Translations under genes and position numbers: made by a program
The notes under the pieces: generated by a model
The model's database searches: none
What the model saw: only the letters and a program-made list of their open reading frames with translations
Told to the model about the DNA's origin: nothing
Part shown: positions 8,293 through 15,577 of the stretch, piece by piece
How positions within the stretch are numbered: the stretch's first letter is position 1
Layout: each line of letters opens with the position of its first letter
From: Prevotella sp. CAG:732
Lineage (GTDB): Bacteria; Bacteroidota; Bacteroidia; Bacteroidales; Bacteroidaceae
Assembly (NCBI GenBank): GCA_000436035.1
Contig: FR893258.1
Location: 1-25,839, forward strand
Length of the DNA: 25,839 nt
Direction: 5' to 3'

Positions 8293-9398
8293 TATACATT
8301 AAATCTGAAGTGCATGATGTCGCCATCCTGTACTACATACTCCTTGCCCTCGATGCCAAGCTTTCCAGCCTCGCGAACGGCAGCCTCGGAACCATACTTG
8401 ATGTAGTCGTCGTACTTGATGACCTCGGCACGGATGAATCCCTTCTCGAAGTCGGTGTGGATGACACCAGCACACTGTGGAGCCTTCCAGCCCTTGTGAT
8501 AGGTCCATGCCTTCACCTCCATCTCACCAGCGGTGATGAAGGTCTCCAGGTTCAAGAGAGCGTATGCTTTCTTGATGAGTCGGTTGACACCACTCTCCTC
8601 CAAGCCGAGTTCCTCCAAGAACATCTGCTTGTCCTCGTAGGTTTCGAGCGATGCGATGTCTTCCTCAGTCTTGGCAGCGATGACCATGCACTCTGCACCT
8701 TCCTCGGCAGCGATAGCCTCTACCTTCTTGCTATACTCATTGCCAGTCTTGGCAGATGCCTCATCGACATTGGCCACGTAGAGCACAGGTTTGGTAGTGA
8801 GAAGGAACAAGTCGTGAGCGGCTTTCTCCTCTTCCTTGGTATCAAATTCGCCTACGGAACGAGCGTTCTTGCCTTGCTCCAATACAGCCTTGTAAGCCTC
8901 CAAGACCTTTACCATGGTCTTGGCGTCCTTATTGCCTGCAGCGGCAGTCTTCTGCTGCTTGGCAAGTTGTGACTCGATGGTCTCCAAGTCCTTGAGCTGC
9001 AACTCGGTGTCGATGATGCTCTTGTCCTCCAATGGGTCAACGGCAGCACCGCCCTCACGTACGATGTTATCATCATCGAAGCAACGGATGACGTGGATGA
9101 TAGCATCACACTCACGAATATTTCCCAAGAACTTATTACCAAGCCCCTCGCCCTTGCTGGCACCCTTGACAAGACCTGCGATGTCAACAATCTCGCAAGT
9201 AGCTGGTACGATACGACCTGGGTGAACGATTTCTGCCAACTTGTTGAGTCGCTCATCTGGTACGGTGATGACACCCAAGTTTGGTTCGATAGTACAGAAA
9301 GGGAAGTTAGCTGCCTGTGCCTTTGCACTAGACAGACAGTTGAACAATGTGGATTTTCCTACGTTAGGAAGACCCACAATACCACATTTTAATGCCAT
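8292..9398 (-). CDS. ychF: redox-responsive ATPase YchF (OLA1 family)
   Basis: This is a 368-residue Obg-related P-loop protein that binds ribosomes and prefers ATP. It has G1 GLPNVGKS at 9-16 and G3 DIAGLVKGASKGEGLG from residue 72. The G4 position is NVDE at 210-213 instead of NKxD, which explains ATP rather than GTP preference in this family. The C-terminal TGS domain includes KAWTYHKGWKAPQCAG and ends VQDGDIMHFRFNV. The start at 9398 gives the canonical MALKCGIVG. It is first in a likely three-gene operon with lgt and the phosphoesterase, driven by the promoter at 9429-9459. Confidence 0.97.
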   Translation of the reverse strand: MALKCGIVGLPNVGKSTLFNCLSSAKAQAANFPFCTIEPNLGVITVPDERLNKLAEIVHPGRIVPATCEIVDIAGLVKGASKGEGLGNKFLGNIRECDAIIHVIRCFDDDNIVREGGAAVDPLEDKSIIDTELQLKDLETIESQLAKQQKTAAAGNKDAKTMVKVLEAYKAVLEQGKNARSVGEFDTKEEEKAAHDLFLLTTKPVLYVANVDEASAKTGNEYSKKVEAIAAEEGAECMVIAAKTEEDIASLETYEDKQMFLEELGLEESGVNRLIKKAYALLNLETFITAGEMEVKAWTYHKGWKAPQCAGVIHTDFEKGFIRAEVIKYDDYIKYGSEAAVREAGKLGIEGKEYVVQDGDIMHFRFNV

Positions 9399-9404
9399 TT
9401 TATC

Positions 9405-9418
9405 TTTAAACGTTTAAA
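9405..9418. promoter_or_regulatory. 14-bp palindrome before the ychF start
   Basis: TTTAAACGTTTAAA is perfectly self-complementary and ends 6 bp before the ychF start codon, inside the predicted 5' leader. In RNA it would be a weak AU hairpin over the initiation region; as DNA it could be an operator. It may also be chance in AT-rich sequence. Confidence 0.3.
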
Positions 9419-9428
9419 TTTCTGCGTG

Positions 9429-9459
9429 CAAAGTTACTGCAAATTGGAGACAATACAAA
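9429..9459 (-). promoter_or_regulatory. ychF-lgt operon promoter
   Basis: On the minus strand, TTTG (9459-9456), a 19-bp spacer and TAACTTTG (9436-9429) match the Bacteroidota consensus exactly. The -7 box is 30 bp upstream of the ychF ATG. Confidence 0.75.
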
Positions 9460-9513
9460 ATAAATCGTGGTAAATTAACTAAAAAGTGCTACTTTCTCAC
9501 GATATACCCCTTG

Positions 9514-10374
9514 TTAGCCAAGTTTCTCCTTGATGATGCTCTCATTGGCACGAGACACCGGTATCTGTTTTTCCAAGCCAAAGAGTTGGAGCTGATAGCC
9601 AGAGTTGCGGTCGGTGATTTTCTGGATGAAATTGATGTTGACTAGGAAAGCACGATGGCACTGCACGATGCAGTCGATATGGGCGAGTGCCTCCCTCACC
9701 TGTTTGAGGGTGATACGGAGCGTGGAATGATGAATCTCGTTGTCAGAGATATAGCAGATGTCGGCGTAGTTGGCCATCGACTCCACATAGATGATGCTCT
9801 GTGCAGAAACTTCCAAATGTGATTTCTGCCCCTGTCCTATGAACTCTATCATCTCTTCCTCTTCCATTTCTTCCTGGCGTGCTTCCAGGCGTTGGTTCAT
9901 TTGCTCCACTTCCTTCAACCTTTGCAGGAGCTTGTCATTTCTCACTTGGTAGATGACGATGAAAGCTACGATGACGGAAACCGAAGAGACGTTGAGGCTC
10001 ATGGTGCCCCATGCCCAGATGTTAAACCTACCGTCTTCGAGTAACCAGTAGAGCAGGGGATTGCCGGCATTGAACCAACTCACGAATGTGAGCAGCATGG
10101 CACCGAGGATAGGGGTATTGATGAGGAAGAAAACCAGGATGTGTACCATCGCCTTCCCCAAACTCTCCTCTTTGATCGTGCTACGCATGACCACGTTGGA
10201 TAGAAGCAAGGCGACGATGACGCTCACGAAGGCGCAAGCGGTTTCGGCAAGGATGAAAGGGATGCGCCCTTTCTCGATGGTGTCGATGCCGAAGGGTTGG
10301 ATGAGGGCGAGGAAGAGCATGACAAAGAGACAATTCTTGATGGCTCCCTTGGTGATGATGGTGAGTTCTTTCAT
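9514..10374 (-). CDS. membrane-anchored LytTR-family transcriptional regulator
   Basis: From ATG at 10374 the product is 286 residues: four hydrophobic segments at about 10-28, 39-62, 75-98 and 122-141, a charged coiled coil at about 145-175 (LLQRLKEVEQMNQRLEARQ), then a LytTR DNA-binding domain. That domain reads IIYVESMANYADICYI, STLRITLKQVREAL and VQCHRAFLVNINFIQKI, ending SRANESIIKEKLG. There is no histidine kinase or receiver domain, so it probably senses a signal at the membrane and binds DNA directly. The frame is open back to 10467, but the promoter -7 box (10408-10401) lies inside that extension, and the extra residues resemble no family member. It is divergent from the outer-membrane receptor, its likely target. 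Confidence 0.88.
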   Translation of the reverse strand: MKELTIITKGAIKNCLFVMLFLALIQPFGIDTIEKGRIPFILAETACAFVSVIVALLLSNVVMRSTIKEESLGKAMVHILVFFLINTPILGAMLLTFVSWFNAGNPLLYWLLEDGRFNIWAWGTMSLNVSSVSVIVAFIVIYQVRNDKLLQRLKEVEQMNQRLEARQEEMEEEEMIEFIGQGQKSHLEVSAQSIIYVESMANYADICYISDNEIHHSTLRITLKQVREALAHIDCIVQCHRAFLVNINFIQKITDRNSGYQLQLFGLEKQIPVSRANESIIKEKLG

Positions 10375-10400
10375 ATTCTTTCTTTTGCGATTTGTCGCTG

Positions 10401-10408
10401 CAAAGGTA
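10401..10408 (-). promoter_or_regulatory. -7 element for the LytTR gene
   Basis: TACCTTTG on the minus strand (10408 to 10401) matches TAnnTTTG, 26 bp before the ATG at 10374. The -33 region is poor (TTTTT-rich, no exact TTTG), as expected for a regulated promoter. It supports the shorter start for the gene. Confidence 0.55.
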
Positions 10409-10448
10409 AGCAAAATCGTTGAAAAACAGCGTGAATCGCTCAACCATT

Positions 10449-10516
10449 TATCCCAAAACGCTACCAATTGTCCCTATTGATAGATGAATGTCCCAAAATC
10501 GCCTCCCTTCTGTCCC
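10449..10516. promoter_or_regulatory. four phased TRTCCC direct repeats, candidate LytTR operator
   Basis: TATCCC at 10449 and TGTCCC at 10469, 10489 and 10511 lie 20, 20 and 22 bp apart, all in one orientation. They also fall into two longer blocks about 40 bp apart, each starting TCCCAAAA. LytTR proteins typically bind direct repeats centred about 21 bp apart. The array ends 6 bp before the receptor -33 element and lies upstream of the LytTR promoter on the other strand. Binding is an inference. Confidence 0.5.
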
Positions 10517-10521
10517 TCCTC

Positions 10522-10552
10522 TTGCAAGGAAATGGAATTCCCCTTAACTTTG
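10522..10552 (+). promoter_or_regulatory. promoter of the outer-membrane receptor gene
   Basis: TTG (10522-10524), a 20-bp spacer and TAACTTTG (10545-10552) fit the Bacteroidota consensus. Transcription would start near 10559, leaving a leader of about 70 nt. Confidence 0.65.
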
Positions 10553-10627
10553 CAAGCGTCAAATGATTCATGGCTCAATGAAAAAGAGCCTGATATTCGA
10601 GGAGAATAACTTTAAAAATATAAAGAT

Positions 10628-12907
10628 ATGATACAATTAGCTTTATCAATGCTTGCCGCTACATCTTCTATCGTATGTCAAGCCGAAAAGATGGAGGCTC
10701 CTTCCGATTCCTTGTCGGCAGCACAGGATTCCATCTACAAGTCACTCACGCTGCAAGAAGTGAAGGTGACAGTGCCTTCCAAAACTCGTATGAATGGCGA
10801 TGCGATGCTTACCCGAATCGTGGGTACGGCGGTGGCGAATGCGGGTACGGCGGTTGATGCCCTGGCTAAGGTGCCAGGCATGATGACCCGAAATGGAGAA
10901 TTGCAGGTGATAGGCAAGGGTACGCCCATCTATTATGTCAATGGCAGAAAGGTGACCGACCTGACGGAACTTCAGCGTATCTCCAGTCATGAGATTAAAG
11001 ATGTGGAGGTGATTTCTACGCCTGGGGCGAGATATGATGCGCAGACATCAGCCGTGGTTCGCATTCGTACCCTTCGCAAACAAGGAGATGGCTTCGGCAT
11101 CACCCTTGATACTCGTGACGCAAAGGCACTTTCCTGTACCAACAACCAATGGAACTCCAACCTGCGTGTCAACTATCATCATCGTTCGCTCGATGTCTTT
11201 GGTGGGTTTACATACGACCAAAACTATCTAGGGCGTTATGCCACTCGTGTGACGCAGAATACCTTCTACAAGCAGCGTTCCGATGAGGCCGGCAATGCGG
11301 TGGAAAATTATTTGCCGTTTGCCTATCGTCAGGATGGCACTACCGACTTGAGTCAAAGATACAACAGTGTGAATCTGCAAGTGGGAGCTGATTGGCAGAT
11401 AGACGAAAAACATAGCGTGGGCATGAAGGTGGAGCACTATGAGAACTTGAAGGGAGTGGGCGACTTCTTGATGACCAATAACATCTCCAAGTGCGATGCC
11501 TTGGGCAATATGGCAAAGAATGACTATCGCCTGATAGATCGACTGCTCTCTAATACCCATACCGATACCGATCATTCTCGCTCATGGCTTGCCAATGCCT
11601 ATTATCTAGGTAAGTGGGGCAAGTGGGAGATAGACTGGAATGTGGATTATTATCAGACGAACGAGAGCGTGGATACCTATACCTCAGAAGTCTCAGAGAT
11701 AGAAAATCGGGAAGTCAACTCGCTGACATCTACCGAAAACCGACTCATTGCCACCAAACTCGTCCTCTCCCGTCCTCTTGGGAGAGGCAAGTTGAACTTC
11801 GGTACAGAACTCGCCTTTGTCAACCGAAAGAGCGACTATAGCATCAATGCCACCAGCATCAGCGACTCACGGAATGAGGTGGAGGAGAATACTTATGCTG
11901 CCTTTGTGGAGTATGGCAAGATGATACCACGATGGGGTATGTGGAGTTTGGGCGTGAGATATGAGCATGTCGATTTCAGTTATGAGGATGCCCTGGCTTC
12001 TTCTGCCAACTTGAGTCGCCGTCACGACCATCTCTATCCTTATCTCAGTTGGGCAACTCGTATAGGCGAGGTGCAAGGTTCGGTTTCATATGCCGTGAAG
12101 ACTCGCCGTCCAAACTATCGCAACTTGCGCAGCAATATCGAATACAACAATCGCTTCACCCTCTCCACTGGCAATCCTACGCTTGCCAATGAGACCAGGC
12201 ATGAGGTGGGTGTCAATGCCAGATGGCGTTTCATGGCACTCTCGCTTGGCTATCTCTATACGAAAGATGGCATCTACGACTGGATGTATCCATACGATGA
12301 AGAAGGGACGGTGCTCGTCAGTTGGGTGAACTTCGACAAACCTATCCATCAGTTGAGTGCCTTTGTCAACTTATCGCCTGTGGTGGGCATTTGGCAACCC
12401 AACTATACCCTTGGCGTACAGAAGCAATGGTTGTCGTTCTCGCTCGACGACCCTCGTTCTGCCACGGGCAAGCGAGAGGTGAGTTATGGCAAGCCGATGA
12501 TGATTTGCAACCTCAACAACGCCTTCCGTCTGCCTACCAAGAATGAGGATGGCAAGGGGGCTTGGCAGTTGGAGTTGAACTCAGAGTTGATGAGTGCTTG
12601 CCACTTTGGCAATGCCGAGATCAAGAATTGGAGTTGGAATCTCTCTTGTGCTATCCAGAAATCCTTCTTGAGCCATGATGCCTTGACGCTTCGACTCGTG
12701 GTGAGCGACATCTTCCACAAGACTTACAACAATGTGGCGATAGACTTGGGAAATCATATCCTCACGCAGACGCATATCTTGGGTCAGGAGCGAAATTGCT
12801 ATGATTTCCAACGCCTCACATTGACGGCACGTTATAGTTTCAATGCGATGGGCAAGACTCGGTATAAGGGCAAGGGAGCCGGCAAGAGCTTCATCGAGAG
12901 AATGTAA
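10628..12907 (+). CDS. TonB-type outer-membrane beta-barrel protein
   Basis: The 759-residue protein has a short signal peptide (about residues 1-19, cleavable after SSIVCQA). A TonB-receptor plug follows at about 42-145: LQEVKVTVPSK, DALAKVPGMM, YVNGRKVTDL, ISSHEIKDVEVISTPGARYD. A long strand-rich region of OMP_b-brl_3 type (PF14905) follows to the end. It lacks the CarboxypepD_reg extension often found before the plug, and there is no SusD partner, so it is not a SusCD pair. Its ligand is unknown. It has its own promoter, probably controlled by the divergent LytTR protein through the repeats at 10449-10516. The ATG at 10628 is the only start giving a signal peptide. Confidence 0.85.
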   Translation: MIQLALSMLAATSSIVCQAEKMEAPSDSLSAAQDSIYKSLTLQEVKVTVPSKTRMNGDAMLTRIVGTAVANAGTAVDALAKVPGMMTRNGELQVIGKGTPIYYVNGRKVTDLTELQRISSHEIKDVEVISTPGARYDAQTSAVVRIRTLRKQGDGFGITLDTRDAKALSCTNNQWNSNLRVNYHHRSLDVFGGFTYDQNYLGRYATRVTQNTFYKQRSDEAGNAVENYLPFAYRQDGTTDLSQRYNSVNLQVGADWQIDEKHSVGMKVEHYENLKGVGDFLMTNNISKCDALGNMAKNDYRLIDRLLSNTHTDTDHSRSWLANAYYLGKWGKWEIDWNVDYYQTNESVDTYTSEVSEIENREVNSLTSTENRLIATKLVLSRPLGRGKLNFGTELAFVNRKSDYSINATSISDSRNEVEENTYAAFVEYGKMIPRWGMWSLGVRYEHVDFSYEDALASSANLSRRHDHLYPYLSWATRIGEVQGSVSYAVKTRRPNYRNLRSNIEYNNRFTLSTGNPTLANETRHEVGVNARWRFMALSLGYLYTKDGIYDWMYPYDEEGTVLVSWVNFDKPIHQLSAFVNLSPVVGIWQPNYTLGVQKQWLSFSLDDPRSATGKREVSYGKPMMICNLNNAFRLPTKNEDGKGAWQLELNSELMSACHFGNAEIKNWSWNLSCAIQKSFLSHDALTLRLVVSDIFHKTYNNVAIDLGNHILTQTHILGQERNCYDFQRLTLTARYSFNAMGKTRYKGKGAGKSFIERM

Positions 12908-13022
12908 ATGAAGACAGGCTATCATCGAAATACTCAGCGCAACTAGTCACCATATCCTTCAAGTTTGCCTTGGCGATGCCTTCAAATGTAGGCTTGCCAT
13001 TGACGATTCGAAATTGCGCCAT
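12891..13022 (-). pseudogene. promoter-bearing small ORF, probably a truncated gene
   Basis: From ATG at 13022 the minus strand encodes 43 residues (MAQFRIVNGKPTFEGIAKAN, then LKDMVTSCAEYFDDSL) to a TGA at 12893-12891. The last codons read antisense into the 3' end of the receptor gene, so the original C-terminus is probably lost. A good promoter (13063-13093) lies about 40 bp upstream with a structured repeat behind it. I do not recognise the family. It may be the 5' remnant of a gene displaced when the receptor arrived, or a genuine small protein. Confidence 0.35.
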
Positions 13023-13062
13023 TGGCTATATCCAAGTACTTTTAGAGTTGTGATAATTCTCG

Positions 13063-13093
13063 CAAAGTTACGCTTTTTATTTGATTACGACAA
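13063..13093 (-). promoter_or_regulatory. promoter in repeat module copy A
   Basis: Minus strand: TTG (13093-13091), a 20-bp spacer and TAACTTTG (13070-13063). The -33 element overlaps the first repeat unit (GTCGTAATC, 13091-13083), so a protein bound to that unit could block RNA polymerase. It faces the small ORF starting at 13022. Confidence 0.6.
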
Positions 13094-13149
13094 CTTTCTA
13101 ACGAGAAAAGTGTCGTAATCTCATAAAAAATCAGAGATTACGACACTTT
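13083..13149. repeat. three-unit palindromic repeat, copy A
   Basis: Three 9-bp units: GATTACGAC (13083-13091), its complement GTCGTAATC (13112-13120), and GATTACGAC again (13136-13144); unit centres are 29 and 24 bp apart. Units 2 and 3 form a perfect 16-bp stem (13107-13122 with 13134-13149) around an 11-nt loop. On the minus strand this stem is followed by TTTTCTC, so it may also terminate the desulfoferrodoxin transcript. Copy B (16526-16589) has the same layout with G/C in place of A/T. Confidence 0.75.
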
Positions 13150-13206
13150 GATGATATTTGTGGTCTTATCTAAGCCATTACAACCTTATTCCAATCTTGG
13201 GTTGTC

Positions 13207-13578
13207 TTATCCCTTCCACAACCCATGCAGGTTGCAATATTCGCGAGCCGTTACCTCCTTGGCATCCGTCAGGAAGATGGCCTCTGGCTTCTCGCCAGGC
13301 TTCAGCTCATGGCGAAGCACATCGGTAGGGGTGAGCAACTCTATCCACTGGATGTAATGCTCTGGTAGCATCGGATGCTCTGCGCTTCCTACCTTTACAC
13401 GATAGCCGCCCTCGATGGCTTCTATCACGGGCACATGCTTCTCCTTGGCACCATCCGTGGTGTTCTCTTTCATCTGCTTCATCGGCTGACCGCAACAACT
13501 CAGCACGGCACCAGGATTTACTACTTCCACTACGTTGCCACATACCGTGCAACGATAGATTTCTCTTGTCTTTGTCAT
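13207..13578 (-). CDS. dfx: desulfoferrodoxin (superoxide reductase)
   Basis: It reduces superoxide to hydrogen peroxide in the cytosol without releasing oxygen, a typical defence of anaerobes. The 123-residue protein has both metal centres. The rubredoxin-like N-terminal site uses Cys10, Cys13, Cys28 and Cys29. The catalytic [Fe(His)4Cys] site uses His48 (in EKHVP, with the conserved Glu-Lys), His68, His74, Cys115 and His118 (CNLHG). It is therefore the two-centre form, not neelaredoxin. It is downstream of rubredoxin on the same strand, 79 bp apart; rubredoxin is the usual electron donor. An unusually strong Shine-Dalgarno sequence precedes it. Confidence 0.96.
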   Translation of the reverse strand: MTKTREIYRCTVCGNVVEVVNPGAVLSCCGQPMKQMKENTTDGAKEKHVPVIEAIEGGYRVKVGSAEHPMLPEHYIQWIELLTPTDVLRHELKPGEKPEAIFLTDAKEVTAREYCNLHGLWKG

Positions 13579-13585
13579 AATCGTT

Positions 13586-13593
13586 CCTCCTCT
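13586..13593 (-). promoter_or_regulatory. strong Shine-Dalgarno site before dfx
   Basis: AGAGGAGG ends 7 nt before the ATG at 13578. Bacteroidota genes rarely use such sites, and the other genes here mostly lack one. It may secure translation of the second gene of the rubredoxin-dfx transcript. Confidence 0.5.
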
Positions 13594-13657
13594 AGAAATG
13601 TTAAAATGATGATAGCATAAAGCCCGATGAGGCTCTATGGGAATGATGGCGGAGAGA

Positions 13658-13822
13658 TTACTCCTCTACAGGGGAGAACTCGTCCTTGCCAACTCCGCAA
13701 AGTGGGCATACCCAATCGTCTGGGATGTCCTCGAAGGCTGTTCCTGGGGCAATGCCGCCATCAGGGTCGCCTACTGCTGGGTCATATACCCAACCACATA
13801 CGTCACATACATACTTCTTCAT
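13658..13822 (-). CDS. rub: rubredoxin
   Basis: A 54-residue small electron carrier, starting MKKYVCDVCGWVYDPAVGD and ending CPLCGVGKDEFSPVEE. Its four iron ligands, Cys6, Cys9, Cys39 and Cys42, are in the two CxxCG knuckles. The aromatic core (Tyr4, Tyr13, Trp37, Phe49) is present and the length is exactly that of classical rubredoxins. It lies first in a minus-strand unit with desulfoferrodoxin and should pass electrons to it. A consensus promoter (13924-13954) and a hairpin-rich leader of about 95 nt precede it. The codon usage and base composition look like those of neighbouring housekeeping genes. Confidence 0.97.
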   Translation of the reverse strand: MKKYVCDVCGWVYDPAVGDPDGGIAPGTAFEDIPDDWVCPLCGVGKDEFSPVEE

Positions 13823-13866
13823 AATGTTTCTGTTTTTGAGGTTAATACTGCGTTGATTTCACTTTT

Positions 13867-13919
13867 ATCCATCAAGTCTGACGGATATGTGTCAGAAGAG
13901 CGCGTCATGCTTGATAGAT
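13867..13919 (-). promoter_or_regulatory. nested hairpin in the rubredoxin-dfx leader
   Basis: In the minus-strand transcript, AUCUAUCAAG (13919-13910) pairs with CUUGAUGGAU (13876-13867) over 10 bp with one G-U. Inside it, CUGAC (13895-13891) pairs with GUCAG (13882-13878). The outer arm begins at about the predicted transcription start, so the mRNA would begin with this structure. It could stabilise the message, sense a signal, or at DNA level be a split operator. No known riboswitch class was recognised. Confidence 0.45.
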
Positions 13920-13923
13920 GTTG

Positions 13924-13954
13924 CAAATTTACGATTTTATCCGATAGGTTCAAA
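13924..13954 (-). promoter_or_regulatory. rubredoxin-dfx promoter
   Basis: Minus strand: TTTG (13954-13951), a 19-bp spacer and TAAATTTG (13931-13924), an exact Bacteroidota consensus. The expected start is near 13917. Confidence 0.75.
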
Positions 13955-14005
13955 GTATTTTTAGGCAAATGATGTTAAAAGGAGCATTTTTCGGGAAAAG
14001 CGTGC

Positions 14006-14035
14006 TTGGAGTATGACGAATATGTTGTATTTTTG
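14006..14035 (+). promoter_or_regulatory. fucosidase promoter
   Basis: TTG (14006-14008), a 19-bp spacer and TATTTTTG (14028-14035). Transcription from about 14042 leaves a very short leader before the ATG at 14056. Confidence 0.6.
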
Positions 14036-14055
14036 CGAGCGATATTCATTTGAAA

Positions 14056-15432
14056 ATGATAAAACTGATGGAAATAAAACTCAAAACTTGCGCCATTGCC
14101 CTTGCGATGGCTTGCGCTTGCTCGCCGGCTTGCGCGGAGAATTTTATCGCTGAGACTTCTCTTCGTAATGATCTTTCTTCGGAGAATGATTCCCAGCATT
14201 ATCAGCCGACCCCTGAGAACCTGGAGTCTCGAAAGGAGTTCCAAGACGATAAGTTTGGTATCTTCTTGCACTGGGGATTGTACAGTATGCTCGCCACGGG
14301 CGAATGGACGATGACCAACAAGGACTTGAACTACAAGGAGTACGCCAAGTTGGCGAGTGGCTTCTATCCTTCCCATTTCGATGCGGCGAAGTGGGTGGCA
14401 GCCATCAAGGCTTCGGGAGCCAAGTACATCTGCTTCACCACTCGCCATCATGAGGGTTTCTCGATGTTCAAGACGAAGTATTCGGATTACAACATCGTGG
14501 ATGCCACCCCTTTCCATCGTGACATCCTCAAGGAACTCGCCGATGAATGCCACAAGCAGGGCATCCGACTCCACTTCTACTACTCGCATATCGACTGGTA
14601 TCGTGAGGATGCCGTGTGGGGTAGAACGGGTCGTGGCACGGGTCGCCCGAACCCTAAGGGCAACTGGAAGAGCTACTATCAATTCATGAACAACCAGCTC
14701 ACCGAGCTCCTCACCAATTATGGCAAGATAGGGGCGATATGGTTTGACGGTTGGTGGGATCAAGACCAAAATCCTGATTTCGACTGGCAACTGCCGGGGC
14801 AATACAGTTTGATTCATCGTCTGCAACCGGCTTGCTTGGTGGGCAACAATCATCACCAGGTGCCTTTCGAGGGCGAGGACATCCAAATCTTCGAGCGTGA
14901 CCTCCCCGGCGAGAACAAGGCTGGTCTTTCGGGACAAGACATCAGTCCTCTGCCGCTCGAAACCTGCGAGACGATGAACGGCATGTGGGGCTACAAGATA
15001 ACCGACCAGGATTACAAATCGACCAAGACTTTGATTCACTATCTCGTGAATGCGGCGGGCAAGAATGCCAACTTGCTCATGAACATTGGTCCTCAGCCCG
15101 ATGGCGAACTCCCTGCCGTGGCTTTGGAGCGACTGACTGAGATGGGCGAGTGGATGAAGACCTATGGCGAGACTATCTATGGCACTCGTGGCGGCATCGT
15201 GGCTCCTCACGACTGGGGCGTGACCACCCAGAAAGGCAATCGTCTCTTCGTGCATATCCTCAATCTGAAAGACAAATCGCTCTTCCTTCCTACCGGAAAT
15301 CGCAAGGTGAAGAAGGCTTTCGACTTCGTAAGCAAGAAGGCGGTGAAGGTAGAGAAGTGTGATGGAGGCGTGGTGATAACGCTCGACAAAGTGCCAACGG
15401 ATGTGGATAAGGTCGTGGAAATCGGCTTATAA
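14056..15432 (+). CDS. secreted alpha-L-fucosidase, GH29
   Basis: It hydrolyses terminal alpha-L-fucose from glycans, probably in the periplasm or on the cell surface. An N-terminal signal (KLKTCAIALAMACACSPACA) precedes a GH29 barrel with the hallmarks KFGIFLHWGLYS, TTRHHEGFSMF and the nucleophile aspartate in AIWFDGWWD (Asp231 counting from 14056). NLLMNIGPQPDG and a short C-terminal beta domain follow. The acid/base residue of this family is variable and was not assigned. Possible starts are TTG 14050, ATG 14056 and ATG 14068; the last gives the tightest signal peptide (MEIKLKTC). The several cysteines in the signal do not form a clean lipobox. There is no SusC/D or regulator next to it, so it is not part of a visible polysaccharide locus. 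Confidence 0.93.
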   Translation: MIKLMEIKLKTCAIALAMACACSPACAENFIAETSLRNDLSSENDSQHYQPTPENLESRKEFQDDKFGIFLHWGLYSMLATGEWTMTNKDLNYKEYAKLASGFYPSHFDAAKWVAAIKASGAKYICFTTRHHEGFSMFKTKYSDYNIVDATPFHRDILKELADECHKQGIRLHFYYSHIDWYREDAVWGRTGRGTGRPNPKGNWKSYYQFMNNQLTELLTNYGKIGAIWFDGWWDQDQNPDFDWQLPGQYSLIHRLQPACLVGNNHHQVPFEGEDIQIFERDLPGENKAGLSGQDISPLPLETCETMNGMWGYKITDQDYKSTKTLIHYLVNAAGKNANLLMNIGPQPDGELPAVALERLTEMGEWMKTYGETIYGTRGGIVAPHDWGVTTQKGNRLFVHILNLKDKSLFLPTGNRKVKKAFDFVSKKAVKVEKCDGGVVITLDKVPTDVDKVVEIGL

Positions 15433-15510
15433 TGGCTGAAAAATGTGTCTTTTGGCTGGATTCCCATGCAGATAGCTCCATCCTATGGGAGCGGTATTGA
15501 GGATGGGATA

Positions 15511-15577
15511 GGTCGTCATAGACGACAAAGCTTAGGCGCTATAGGCGACCATGGGTGGTCGCTATAGACGACAGAGT
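15511..15577. repeat. imperfect palindromic repeats at the fucosidase/cutC junction
   Basis: GGTCGTCATAGACGAC (15511-15526) contains a perfect GTCGTC/GACGAC stem. A near copy, GGTCGCTATAGACGAC, lies at 15557-15572. Between them, GCGACCA (15545-15551) and TGGTCGC (15556-15562) form another hairpin. The block separates two convergent genes and may act as a bidirectional terminator. It includes the stop and last codons of cutC. Confidence 0.6.

Noticed and set aside
10375..10467. N-terminal extension of the LytTR protein
   Set aside because: The predicted -7 box (10408-10401) lies inside it, so the extension would not be transcribed from that promoter, and the sequence is unlike the family.
10628..12907. 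SusC-type receptor of a polysaccharide utilisation locus, with the fucosidase
   Set aside because: There is no SusD gene, the protein is of OMP_b-brl_3 type, and the fucosidase is separated by unrelated genes and has its own promoter.
13083..13149. Phase-variable invertible promoter
   Set aside because: The inverted arms (13107-13122 and 13134-13149) enclose only 11 bp and do not flank the promoter, and no invertase gene is nearby.
13975..15255. Long minus-strand open frame opposite the fucosidase
   Set aside because: Antisense shadow of a clear GH29 gene, with low-complexity His/Arg/Leu-rich translation.
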